The notes below the pieces were generated by a model. That model saw nothing but the letters and a program-made list of their open reading frames with translations, was not told where the DNA came from and made no database searches. Both the position numbers and the translations under genes were made by a program. Shown piece by piece: positions 26,408-34,794 of a DNA stretch of 64,000 nt; position 1 is the first letter of the stretch, and every line of letters starts with the position of its first letter. The DNA comes from Rahnella sikkimica (GTDB lineage Bacteria; Pseudomonadota; Gammaproteobacteria; Enterobacterales; Enterobacteriaceae). The stretch covers positions 62,001 to 126,000 of the forward strand of contig NZ_CP019062.1 of the NCBI RefSeq assembly GCF_002951615.1, written 5' to 3'.

Positions 26408-27568
26408 ATGGAATTGCGTTCCACGCGCTGGCTTGCACTCAGTTATTTCACTTATTTTTTCAGTTACGGCATTTTTCTTCCCTTCTGGGGCTTATGGCTA
26501 AAAGGCGAGGGGATTTCCTCCGAAAGCATCGGCCTGTTGCTCGGGGCCGGATTAGTCGCCCGTTTTCTCGGCACGTTAATTATTTCTCCGTCGATTAAAG
26601 ACCCGTCTCATCTCATTACCGGGCTGCGCATTCTGGCGTTGCTCACGCTGGCGTTTGCCGTCGGATTCTGGTTTGGCAACGGCTGGGCTTGGCTGATGAT
26701 CAATATTGCCGGTTTCAGCGTATTCTTCGGGCCGTTGGTGCCGCTGACCGATGCGTTAGCGGGCACGTTGCAACGTCAGATCAATATGGATTACGGCAAA
26801 GTGCGCGTCTGGGGATCGATAGCGTTCGTCATCGGGTCGGCGGTGACTGGCAAACTGGTCGAGGTTTACGGCCACAACGCAATTTTGTATGCGCTGACGG
26901 CGGGTATCGCGGCGATGCTGCTCGGTATGTTACTGCGCCCGAGTGTGAAACCGGTTGGCGAACCGCGAGAAAGCGGTGCGCCGACCATTTCTTGGAAAGC
27001 GTTACTGGGCGAAACGCCGGTCTGGCGGTTCCTGTTGTGTGTCACGTTATTGCAGGGCGCGCACGCGGCGTATTACGGATTCAGCGCGATTTACTGGCAG
27101 GACGTCGGCTATTCCTCAACAACCATCGGGTATTTATGGTCGCTGGGCGTGGTGGCGGAAGTGCTGGTCTTTACCTTTAGCCATCAGCTGTTCCGGCGCT
27201 GGTCGGCGCGGGATTTGCTGTTGTTGTCGGCGGTATGCGGCGTTGTCCGCTGGGGCATGATGGGCGAATTTACCGCGCTGCCTTGGCTGATCGTGATTCA
27301 GATCCTGCACTGCGGTACGTTCACCGTTTGTCATCTGGCGGGGATGCGATTTATCGCTTCGCGCCCGCGCGATCAGGTGATCCGGTTGCAGTCGGTCTAT
27401 TCCGCGCTGGCGATGGGCGGCGGTGTGGCGATTATGACGATGGTTTCCGGCTTCCTGTTTGAGCATCTTCACGCCGGATTATTCTGGGTGATGGCGCTGC
27501 TGGCGGTCCCGGCGATGTTCCTGCGTCCGAACGTCACACCTTCAGCACCGGCTGAGACAGCCCGCTAG
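26408..27568 (+). CDS. hcaT: MFS transporter HcaT (putative 3-phenylpropionate permease)
   Basis: 386 residues from the ATG with GGAGG just upstream. It has twelve helices of the LacY/nucleoside-symporter-like fold (SYFTYFFSYGIFLPFWGLWL at the N-terminus). It faces csiE tail-to-tail with overlapping stops, the same neighbour as in E. coli, which is the basis for the name. The hca dioxygenase genes are not nearby, so the substrate may differ. Confidence 0.85.
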   Translation: MELRSTRWLALSYFTYFFSYGIFLPFWGLWLKGEGISSESIGLLLGAGLVARFLGTLIISPSIKDPSHLITGLRILALLTLAFAVGFWFGNGWAWLMINIAGFSVFFGPLVPLTDALAGTLQRQINMDYGKVRVWGSIAFVIGSAVTGKLVEVYGHNAILYALTAGIAAMLLGMLLRPSVKPVGEPRESGAPTISWKALLGETPVWRFLLCVTLLQGAHAAYYGFSAIYWQDVGYSSTTIGYLWSLGVVAEVLVFTFSHQLFRRWSARDLLLLSAVCGVVRWGMMGEFTALPWLIVIQILHCGTFTVCHLAGMRFIASRPRDQVIRLQSVYSALAMGGGVAIMTMVSGFLFEHLHAGLFWVMALLAVPAMFLRPNVTPSAPAETAR

Positions 27569-28845
27569 GGGGCTTCGAGCAGCGAGCGGATACGTTTTCG
27601 CTGGTCTTTCGCCAGCGGCAGTTGCGTGTGAATGACTAAAGGATCGGCGTCGGTGCTGCGGATGGCATAAGGCGTGACAATCATGGCCACGCCGCCCGGC
27701 GCGCCGAACTGATAAAAATCCGCCAGCGTCTGATATTTAATATTGAGCGGCAGCAGCGTGGCTTCGCGCAGTTGCTGCTCCACCGCTTCTTCCAGTTGCG
27801 GATTGTCATGCGTCAGCAGCAAAATCTGCTTTTCCTGCAAGGCGTTTCCCTGCATCAGCCAGGCACCAAACGTAATCGCCACCAGCCCGATTTCATCTTC
27901 TGAAAGACTGATCAGATATTCGTGTTCAAGCCCTTTCAGCGCCTCGCGCGTGGTGCGCACCAGACGCGGATACATCCGGTTGACCTCTTCCTGCATCAGA
28001 TTATCGATGCCCATACCGAAATGGCAGCGCTCAATAGCCGGGCCGATATGTGCGAAAAGCTGGCCGACCAGCCCTTCGTAGCTGCTGAATTTCATGCCGG
28101 CGATTTCCTGGAAACGCGCCACCATGTTTTCAATTTCCAGCAGCAGACGCTGATCTTCCGTCGAACCGGAACTCTGATAACTGTGGTTTTTTAACATGCG
28201 CAGCATCAGGGTAAAGAATTCGCACTCGCCGTCATCCAGCAAACCATTACTGAGGCTTTGCAGCTGAACAAAAATTTCACGCGCCGCCGGGTACTCCGGC
28301 TTTTCACGTAGCCAGCGTCGCTGTTGTTCCGTGAAATTTAAACCGGTGGGCTGGTCGTTTTGCCATAAACAATATTGCAGGCAAATCTGCATCAGCTGAC
28401 GGTCGTGCTGGCTGAGAGGTTTCGGCAGCATCGATGAACAGTCTTCAATGACGACGCCGAGAATGTCATTTCTCAGCGCTACCTTCGGGCAGGTCTGGCC
28501 GTCAAAGGCGATATACAGCCACGGGATAAAATGGAGGGAGACGAAATCAGGAGAAATGCGCAATGTGCGGCGTAATCCCTGAAAAAGGCACAGGCGCTGG
28601 GCAAGCGTATCGCCCTGGATCCGGCACTCTTTTTCGCTGTACTGCAACACATCCAGATGGTGGATCCGCTGGATTTCGCAGGTCACTTCGGCCAGATCTT
28701 CCCACGTCGTGCTCAGCCCGACGCCGTTTATTTCGCTGATGATCTCCAGTTGAACCGCCGTCAGCGGCGCGTACAGCATCAGCAACACATGGCATCGGCG
28801 TTGCGTAGCGGAAAGCGCAGGAGAGGGCTGTTTTTCTGGGGTCAT
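27565..28845 (-). CDS. csiE: stationary-phase protein CsiE (PRD-containing)
   Basis: 426 residues, the E. coli length. The N-terminus is HTH-like (QRRCHVLLMLYAPLTAVQLEIISEI), followed by two PTS-regulation-like domains and a C-terminal EIIB-like segment (KQILLLTHDNPQLEEAVEQQ). In E. coli it is induced by carbon starvation and sigma-S; its biochemical role is unknown. It ends 4 bp into hcaT. Confidence 0.88.
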   Translation of the reverse strand: MTPEKQPSPALSATQRRCHVLLMLYAPLTAVQLEIISEINGVGLSTTWEDLAEVTCEIQRIHHLDVLQYSEKECRIQGDTLAQRLCLFQGLRRTLRISPDFVSLHFIPWLYIAFDGQTCPKVALRNDILGVVIEDCSSMLPKPLSQHDRQLMQICLQYCLWQNDQPTGLNFTEQQRRWLREKPEYPAAREIFVQLQSLSNGLLDDGECEFFTLMLRMLKNHSYQSSGSTEDQRLLLEIENMVARFQEIAGMKFSSYEGLVGQLFAHIGPAIERCHFGMGIDNLMQEEVNRMYPRLVRTTREALKGLEHEYLISLSEDEIGLVAITFGAWLMQGNALQEKQILLLTHDNPQLEEAVEQQLREATLLPLNIKYQTLADFYQFGAPGGVAMIVTPYAIRSTDADPLVIHTQLPLAKDQRKRIRSLLEAP

Positions 28846-28994
28846 ATCACCTTCTGTAATGATGTCGCGTGAAATTATGAGTCAAGCATAGCAAAGCGAC
28901 TGCCCGCAATAAGGCACCGGCATCGGGTTTTACTCCGGCTTACAACTCAGATCACAGATATTTTTGACGACCGCTTAAATGCACAGCAAAATAC

Positions 28995-29009
28995 TGTTAC
29001 TAAGTAACA
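28995..29009. promoter_or_regulatory. Zur-like palindrome upstream of the zevAB-like operon
   Basis: TGTTACTAAGTAACA is a perfect 7-1-7 palindrome that follows the Zur box pattern TGTTATA-N-TATAACA (outer five bases of each half identical). It lies ~30 bp before the first gene of a metal-transport pair. Zur control is inferred. Confidence 0.6.
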
Positions 29010-29037
29010 ATTGATGGCGCTTTACAGGGAGATGATC

Positions 29038-29697
29038 TTGAATAATGCCAGGAACCGGCCTGTTTCCCGCTGTGCGAAATGGCTGGGTTTAGCGCTCATG
29101 TGCCTGCCAGCCAGTGTGCTGGCACATCCGCACAGCTTTATTGATATGCAGACCACGCTGGTGGCGGACGCAACGTCGCTCACCGGGCTGAAAATGGTCT
29201 GGACGATGGACGAAATCACCTCCGCCGATCTGCTGTATGACGCGCAGAATGCCAAAGCGGGATCGGATGTCTGGAAGAAACTGGCGGCAGAAGTCATGGC
29301 GCGGGTGCTCAGCCAGCACTATTTCACCGATTTCTACCGTGAAGGCAAACCGGTGAAATATCTTGATCTGCCCAGTGAATATGCACTTTCCCGCAAAGGC
29401 GATCAGGCGGTGCTGGAGTTTGTGCTCCCGCTGGCGCACCCGCAACCGCTGGTGGGAAAACCGATGCAGTTCTCGACCTTCGATCCTTCTTATTTTGTCG
29501 ATATGACGTACAAAGATAAAACCGCGCTGCACCTTCCGCCGGATCTGGAAAAGCGCTGTACGCTGGCGTTGTTTACCCCGAAACCCGACGCCTCGCTGCA
29601 AAGCTACGCGTTGTCGCTGGATAAGGCCGATGCGCCGCCGGAAAACATGGATCTTGGTCAGCAATTTGCCCAGAAGGTCACGCTCGAATGTCATTAA
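29038..29697 (+). CDS. DUF1007 periplasmic protein, ZevA-like
   Basis: I chose TTG at 29038 because AGGGAG lies 6 nt before it; ATG codons at 29014 and 29032 are alternatives. The signal peptide ends SVLA, and the mature protein begins HPHSFIDM, a His-rich start expected to bind metal. The DUF1007 family pairs with a NicO-type transporter; in Haemophilus this pair is ZevAB, which supports growth in low zinc. It overlaps the next gene by 10 bp. A Zur-like palindrome just upstream fits zinc rather than nickel. Confidence 0.8.
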   Translation: MNNARNRPVSRCAKWLGLALMCLPASVLAHPHSFIDMQTTLVADATSLTGLKMVWTMDEITSADLLYDAQNAKAGSDVWKKLAAEVMARVLSQHYFTDFYREGKPVKYLDLPSEYALSRKGDQAVLEFVLPLAHPQPLVGKPMQFSTFDPSYFVDMTYKDKTALHLPPDLEKRCTLALFTPKPDASLQSYALSLDKADAPPENMDLGQQFAQKVTLECH

Positions 29698-30707
29698 CTT
29701 CAACGTCATCGAAAACCTTTTCCTGGCGGGATTTATGGCCTCTGGCGGTCTTTATGATCCTGCTGGCGGTCGGGGCGTTTGCTCTGTTCCACTACTGGCC
29801 GCGAATTTTGCTCAGCAGCATTATCTGGCAGCGGGGTTTACATCAGGAACTGGCCGGGCTTTTGCGGCAGGTGAAAGAAAATCCGTTACAGGCAGGCATG
29901 ACCCTGGCGGGTTTCAGTCTGATTTATGGTGTGGTTCACGCCATCGGGCCGGGGCACGGAAAAATCGTTATCACGACCTATCTGGCTACGCATCCGTCAC
30001 GCCTGAAAAACAGCCTGAAACTGACGTTTGCCTCCGCCCTTGTGCAGGGGCTGGTGGCGATTTTGCTGGTCAGTGTTGTGCTTGGCGTTTTACAACTTTC
30101 TTCACGCCAGCTTCATCAGAGCAGTTTCTGGATGGAGCGGGGCAGTTTCATTCTGGTAATTTTGCTTGGATTATTGCTGTGCTGGCGGGCGCTTAAACGG
30201 GTCTGGCAGACGATCAAAAGTTTACAGCCAGCACCGGCCATGCGCATTCACAGCCTTTCTCCGCTTGGCGCTCAGCCGCACGTTCATGACGAACACTGTG
30301 GATGCGGGCATCAGCATGTGCCGAGCGATCAGCAGCTTCAGGCGGGCGGTGATTTACGTACGCAAATCGCGATTGTGCTGGCGATGGGCTTGCGCCCGTG
30401 CTCCGGTGCGATCATGGTTCTGCTGTTCTCCAAAGTGATCGGCGTTTACAGCTGGGGCGTGATTTCTGCCCTCACGATGGCCATCGGCACGTCGCTAACC
30501 GTGTCGCTCATCGGCGTACTGGTTTTTTACAGCCGTTCGCTGGCGGTAAAACTGAGCGCCAGCCGGACGCCTGCCGCGTGGCAGCGCATCGCCTGGTCTT
30601 TGCTGGCACTGACCGGCGGGATTGTGTTGCTGGTGGTGGGCATTTTGCTTTACAACACCGGCGGCGGCGACGTTTCTCCGATTACCGGCGGGCCTTTCGG
30701 GCGTTAA
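29688..30707 (+). CDS. NicO-family metal transporter, ZevB-like
   Basis: 339 residues, six to seven membrane helices. Typical NicO motifs: HAIGPGHGK (residues 84-92) and GLRPCSGAI. A His/Cys-rich cytoplasmic or periplasmic loop HVHDEHCGCGHQH lies at 198-210. Automated annotation would call it a nickel/cobalt exporter of the RcnA type. The DUF1007 partner and Zur-like site favour a ZevB-type zinc role. It ends at a bidirectional terminator. Confidence 0.85.
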   Translation: MSLTSTSSKTFSWRDLWPLAVFMILLAVGAFALFHYWPRILLSSIIWQRGLHQELAGLLRQVKENPLQAGMTLAGFSLIYGVVHAIGPGHGKIVITTYLATHPSRLKNSLKLTFASALVQGLVAILLVSVVLGVLQLSSRQLHQSSFWMERGSFILVILLGLLLCWRALKRVWQTIKSLQPAPAMRIHSLSPLGAQPHVHDEHCGCGHQHVPSDQQLQAGGDLRTQIAIVLAMGLRPCSGAIMVLLFSKVIGVYSWGVISALTMAIGTSLTVSLIGVLVFYSRSLAVKLSASRTPAAWQRIAWSLLALTGGIVLLVVGILLYNTGGGDVSPITGGPFGR

Positions 30708-30741
30708 TCATTACGCGGCCAGTCCCAAACCGCAGACATAA

Positions 30742-30775
30742 AAAAACGGACGCCCAATCAATGGACGTCCGTTTT
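30742..30775. terminator. bidirectional terminator between zevB-like and suhB
   Basis: Stem AAAACGGACG/CGTCCGTTTT with a ~13-nt loop; A and T runs on both sides serve both converging genes. Confidence 0.85.
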
Positions 30776-30806
30776 TCCTGGATCTTACGACCCGAAACCG
30801 GCGAAA

Positions 30807-31610
30807 TTAACGCTTCAGCGCTTCGCTCAGTTCATCACGCATGGTCATCAGGATACCTTTAACGACGCGTGGGTTACCGGCAACGATGTTACCGGAAGAG
30901 AAATGGTTATGGCCGCCAACGAAATCAGTGACAACGCCGCCTGATTCACGAACCAGCAGTTCGCCACCGGCGAAATCCCAGGGCTTCAGAGCGATTTCGA
31001 AGAAGCCGTCAACGCGGCCAGCCGCCACGTAAGCCAGATCCAGCGCAGCAGAACCGGTGCGACGGAAATCTGCACATTCGGTGAACAGTTTGCCCACGAC
31101 GTTCATGTAGCTTTTTGCGTGTTGTTTGGCTTTGAACGGGAAACCGGTCGCCAGAATGGTACCGTCGAGATCTTTCGCGTTAGTGCCGCGCAGACGGTAA
31201 CCGTTAAGCTGTGCGCCCTGACCACGGGTTGCGGTGAACAGTTCGTTACGCATTGGATCGTATACTACCGCGACTTCTGTGCGGCCTTTGATGCGCACGG
31301 CGATAGAAACAGCGAAATGTGGGAAGCGTTTAACGAAGTTGGTGGTGCCATCCAGCGGGTCGATAATCCATTGTACGTCTTTGTCTTCGCCTTCCAGCTC
31401 GCCACACTCTTCACTGATAATGGTGTGTTTTGGGTAGGATTTGCGAATCACATCGATAATCATATGCTCCGCATCGCGATCTACGTTGGTAACAAAATCG
31501 TTGGTACCTTTTTGAGTAGATTCTACAGAGTCTGGCGTTTCGTAATGTTTGGCAATCAGGTTACCGGCCTTGCGCGCAGCGCGCACGGCGATGGTGAGCA
31601 TCGGATGCAT
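30807..31610 (-). CDS. suhB: inositol-1-monophosphatase SuhB
   Basis: 267 residues, the E. coli length. The metal and substrate motifs are DPLDGTTNF (near residue 84) and WDFAGGELLVRESGG. SuhB hydrolyses inositol phosphates in vitro, but its main role in E. coli is as a component of the Nus antitermination complex on rRNA operons. It is divergent from trmJ. Confidence 0.96.
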   Translation of the reverse strand: MHPMLTIAVRAARKAGNLIAKHYETPDSVESTQKGTNDFVTNVDRDAEHMIIDVIRKSYPKHTIISEECGELEGEDKDVQWIIDPLDGTTNFVKRFPHFAVSIAVRIKGRTEVAVVYDPMRNELFTATRGQGAQLNGYRLRGTNAKDLDGTILATGFPFKAKQHAKSYMNVVGKLFTECADFRRTGSAALDLAYVAAGRVDGFFEIALKPWDFAGGELLVRESGGVVTDFVGGHNHFSSGNIVAGNPRVVKGILMTMRDELSEALKR

Positions 31611-31736
31611 GGATATCTTCCAACTAGGATGTTAAAGAACGGGAATACGGGAAACGGCGCGCAGTATAGCAGGGGTTCTGAAAATTAACTACCGTTGTGT
31701 TAGGCTGTTGTGATTTTCCGTCTGCCCAGAGTTTGT

Positions 31737-32474
31737 ATGCTGCCAAATATCCGCATTGTCTTAGTTGAAACGTCCCACACCGGTAACATGGGTTCTACTG
31801 CTCGTGCCATGAAAACCATGGGGTTATCAAGCCTTTATCTGGTGAATCCGCTGGTGAAACCTGATTCTCAGGCTATCTCTTTATCTGCCGGTGCCAGCGA
31901 TGTGATTGGCAACGCCACCATCGTGGATACGCTGGATGAAGCCCTGTCCGGCTGTAGTCTGGTGATCGGCACCAGTGCGCGTTCCCGCACGCTACCGTGG
32001 CCGATGCTTGACCCGCGTGAATGCGGTGAGCACAGCGCCAAAGCGGCACAAACCGCGCCGGTTGCGCTGGTCTTCGGGCGCGAACGCGTCGGGCTGACCA
32101 ATGAAGAACTGCAAAAATGTAACTACCACGTCTGCATTCCGGCGAATCCGGAATACAGCTCGCTGAATCTGGCGATGGCCGTGCAGATTATTGCGTATGA
32201 AGTTCGCGTCGCGCATCTTGCGTTGCTTGAAGCGGCTAAACCACAAGTGGAATACGAAGAATCGCCGTATCCGCTGGTCGACGATCTGGAACGTTTTTAT
32301 CAGCATCTGGAACAGACGCTGCTGGAAACCGGCTTCATTCGCCAGGCACATCCGGGTCAGGTCATGAGCAAATTGCGCCGTCTGTTTACCCGTGCACGAC
32401 CTGAATCTCAGGAATTAAACATCCTGCGCGGCATTCTGACGTCCATTGAAAAGACGCATAACAACAAAGAATAA
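31737..32474 (+). CDS. trmJ: tRNA (Cm32/Um32) methyltransferase TrmJ
   Basis: 245 residues from the ATG at [11 protein letters not shown]; a TTG 27 bp upstream is less likely. A SPOUT-fold methyltransferase with [20 protein letters not shown] at the N-terminus, [11 protein letters not shown], and the knot-forming [17 protein letters not shown]. It 2'-O-methylates position 32 of several tRNAs. trmJ next to iscR is the E. coli order. Confidence 0.95.
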   Translation: MLPNIRIVLVETSHTGNMGSTARAMKTMGLSSLYLVNPLVKPDSQAISLSAGASDVIGNATIVDTLDEALSGCSLVIGTSARSRTLPWPMLDPRECGEHSAKAAQTAPVALVFGRERVGLTNEELQKCNYHVCIPANPEYSSLNLAMAVQIIAYEVRVAHLALLEAAKPQVEYEESPYPLVDDLERFYQHLEQTLLETGFIRQAHPGQVMSKLRRLFTRARPESQELNILRGILTSIEKTHNNKE

Positions 32475-32575
32475 GCCTGTTTTTTTTGGTTATTAAAACG
32501 CCTTTCGTTTTGTGAATCATTAGGTTGCGATGCCTTCCTCCGTGGAGGCAAAAACGCCTTTTCCCCCGCAGTGTA

Positions 32576-32600
32576 ATACTTGAGTAAATTACTCGGTTAA
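32576..32600 (+). promoter_or_regulatory. IscR type 1 site, distal
   Basis: The 25-bp match to the [2Fe-2S]-IscR motif has half-sites ATACTTGAGT and ACTCGGTTAA. It directly abuts the second site. Confidence 0.75.
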
Positions 32601-32625
32601 ATAGTTGACTGATTTACTCGGGAAT
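32601..32625 (+). promoter_or_regulatory. IscR type 1 site, overlapping the iscR promoter
   Basis: Half-sites ATAGTTGACT and ACTCGGGAAT. The embedded TTGACT (32605-32610) is the probable -35 element, as in E. coli iscR, so holo-IscR binding would repress its own gene. Confidence 0.8.
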
Positions 32626-32692
32626 GTCAGACTCATTTGCATCAACCGCATCCGTGCGTTTTTAAAAGACATTTAAAACAGGTAACCATGCT

Positions 32693-33187
32693 ATGAGACT
32701 GACATCCAAAGGCCGTTATGCCGTAACCGCTATGCTCGATGTTGCACTGCATTCACAGGAAGGACCCGTACCACTGGCTGATATTTCTGAGCGTCAGGGT
32801 ATTTCTCTTTCTTATCTGGAGCAGTTGTTCTCGCGTTTACGTAAAAATGGTTTGGTTGCCAGTGTTCGTGGTCCGGGCGGTGGTTATCTGCTGGGTAAAG
32901 ATTCCGGTGATATCGCGGTTGGCGCGGTGATCACTGCCGTTGACGAATCTGTCGATGCGACCCGTTGTCAGGGTAAAGAAGGCTGCCAGAACGGCGAACG
33001 TTGCCTGACGCACACGTTGTGGCGTGATCTGAGCGAACGTATCAGCGGTTTCCTCAATAACATCACACTGGCAGAACTGGTCAACAACCAGGAAATCCTG
33101 GAAGTGGCCGACCGTCAGAACGGTGAAATCCGTCGTCAGCCGAATGGCCGTCAGATGGAAACGATCAATGTAAATCTTCGAGCCTAA
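32693..33187 (+). CDS. iscR: Fe-S cluster-sensing regulator IscR
   Basis: 164-residue Rrf2-family protein. The winged HTH spans ~1-75 ([20 protein letters not shown]), and the cluster ligands Cys92, Cys98, Cys104 and His107 are all present. Holo-IscR represses isc; apo-IscR activates suf. Two type 1 sites stand in its promoter. Unlike the E. coli operon, an ERIC element and an intrinsic terminator follow, so it is probably transcribed alone. Confidence 0.97.
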   Translation: MRLTSKGRYAVTAMLDVALHSQEGPVPLADISERQGISLSYLEQLFSRLRKNGLVASVRGPGGGYLLGKDSGDIAVGAVITAVDESVDATRCQGKEGCQNGERCLTHTLWRDLSERISGFLNNITLAELVNNQEILEVADRQNGEIRRQPNGRQMETINVNLRA

Positions 33188-33312
33188 TTCCCGTCATCCT
33201 TCGCGCCGCCCCGGCGTTGGCTGCCGTCGCAAACCCCGGTCACATACTATTGTATGCTCCCGGGGATTTGCTCCGTTGCCGCCTTGATGCGACACGAATG
33301 ATTTAGGGAATG
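33186..33312. repeat. ERIC/IRU element, copy 3, between iscR and iscS
   Basis: 127 bp; the left arm begins AATTCCCGTCATCCTTC and the right arm ends GAATGATTTAGGGAATG. The core CCCCGGTCACATACTATTG then TATGCTCCCGGGGATTTGCT is a close match to the ERIC core. It begins on the iscR stop codon. Confidence 0.92.
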
Positions 33313-33331
33313 TTGAGATTTACGTTTTAAG

Positions 33332-33365
33332 AAGCCCGTGGGAATTCACATTTCCGCGGGTTTTT
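33332..33365 (+). terminator. intrinsic terminator separating iscR from iscS
   Basis: A 13-bp stem with G-U pairs (AAGCCCGTGGGAA / TTTCCGCGGGTTT), loop TTCACA, then a T-run. It would stop iscR transcripts before iscS, which then needs its own promoter in 33366-33508. Confidence 0.8.
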
Positions 33366-33508
33366 GCATTTTCAGACGCCAATACTTACCGTTTAGTGCC
33401 CGCAAAGCGTCATTTCCCTTTTAAGAATTCGTGAAGCCGTTTTAAACTGGATGTCGTTTTTTAATTCTTTCGTTCGCAACAGAACGCGCAGTCCGGAGCT
33501 TGCCTGCC

Positions 33509-34684
33509 ATGAAACTACCTATTTATCTCGATTATTCTGCCACTACGCCGGTTGATCCGCGCGTTGCTGAGAAAATGATGCAGTGTCTGACACTGGACGG
33601 TACTTTCGGTAATCCGGCTTCACGTTCTCACCGTTTTGGCTGGCAGGCCGAAGAGGCGGTGGATGTGGCGCGCAACCAGATTGCCGAGCTGATTAATGCC
33701 GATCCGCGTGAAATCGTATTCACTTCCGGCGCAACAGAATCCGATAATCTGGCGATCAAAGGTGCCGCGCACGCTCAACGTGAGAAAGGCAAACACATCA
33801 TCACCAGCCAGACTGAACATAAAGCGGTGCTCGATACCTGCCATCAGCTGGAAAACGAAGGTTTTGACGTCACGTATCTCACGCCACAGGCTGACGGTTT
33901 TATCACGCCAGTGGCCATTGAAGCCGCGATGCGCCCGGACACGATCCTGGTATCCATCATGCAGGTGAATAACGAAATCGGCGTGGTGCAGGATATCGCG
34001 ACGATTGGCGAATTGTGCCGCAGTCGTGGCGTGTTGTTCCACGTCGATGCGACCCAAAGCGTAGGGAAAATTGATATTGATCTCAGCGAGTTGCCGGTCG
34101 ATTTGATGTCGTTTTCCGCGCATAAGATTTACGGCCCGAAAGGCATCGGTGCGCTGTATGTGCGCCGTAAACCGAAGGTCCGTATTGAAGCACAAATCCA
34201 CGGCGGCGGGCATGAACGCGGTATGCGTTCCGGCACGTTGCCGGTGCATCAGATTGTCGGGATGGGTGAGGCCTATCGCATCGCCAGAGAAGAAAGGGTG
34301 ACGGAAGTTGAACGTCTGACTATGCTTCGTGACCGTCTGTGGAAAGGTATTCAGGCGCTGGACCACGTCTTTATGAACGGCTCCGCCAGACACGCTGCGC
34401 CGAATATTCTGAACGTCAGTTTCGCCGGCGTTGAAGGGGAATCCCTGATTATGGCGCTGAAAGATCTGGCAGTTTCCTCCGGATCTGCCTGTACGTCTGC
34501 CAGCCTTGAGCCTTCTTATGTTTTGCGCGCGCTCGGTATCAATGAAGAGCTGGCACACGCCTCTTTGCGTTTCTCTCTGGGCCGCTGGACGACGGAAGAA
34601 GAAATTGAATATGCGATTGCGCTGGTGGTGAAATCTGTCCACCGTCTGCGTGAATTGCCACCGGTTTACACGGCGAAAGCCTGA
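33509..34684 (+). CDS. iscS: cysteine desulfurase IscS, with shortened C-terminus
   Basis: 391 residues from the ATG at [14 protein letters not shown] (E. coli 404). The PLP lysine is in [12 protein letters not shown] (Lys206) and the catalytic loop cysteine in [15 protein letters not shown] (Cys328 by ungapped alignment). The product ends [13 protein letters not shown]; the ~20-residue E. coli tail after this point, which contributes to IscU binding, is absent. pepB follows 110 bp on, with no iscU, iscA, hscBA, fdx or iscX. It can still supply sulfur for tRNA thiolation. A weak promoter-like TTAAGA-N16-TAAACT stands at 33421-33448. Confidence 0.93.
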   Translation: MKLPIYLDYSATTPVDPRVAEKMMQCLTLDGTFGNPASRSHRFGWQAEEAVDVARNQIAELINADPREIVFTSGATESDNLAIKGAAHAQREKGKHIITSQTEHKAVLDTCHQLENEGFDVTYLTPQADGFITPVAIEAAMRPDTILVSIMQVNNEIGVVQDIATIGELCRSRGVLFHVDATQSVGKIDIDLSELPVDLMSFSAHKIYGPKGIGALYVRRKPKVRIEAQIHGGGHERGMRSGTLPVHQIVGMGEAYRIAREERVTEVERLTMLRDRLWKGIQALDHVFMNGSARHAAPNILNVSFAGVEGESLIMALKDLAVSSGSACTSASLEPSYVLRALGINEELAHASLRFSLGRWTTEEEIEYAIALVVKSVHRLRELPPVYTAKA

Positions 34685-34794
34685 CATTTACTGTGAAGTC
34701 TCCCTGTTATAAGGGCGATTTACCTGTCATTGAAGAAAAGACTTTCATTGAAGATAAAACTTGTCTTTGAAAATAATAATTCAGGAGTGCTGTT

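Noticed and set aside
33620..34687. 355-codon open frame antisense to iscS
   Set aside because: IscS is unmistakable with its active-site residues; the antisense product is Arg/His/Phe-rich and has no domain.
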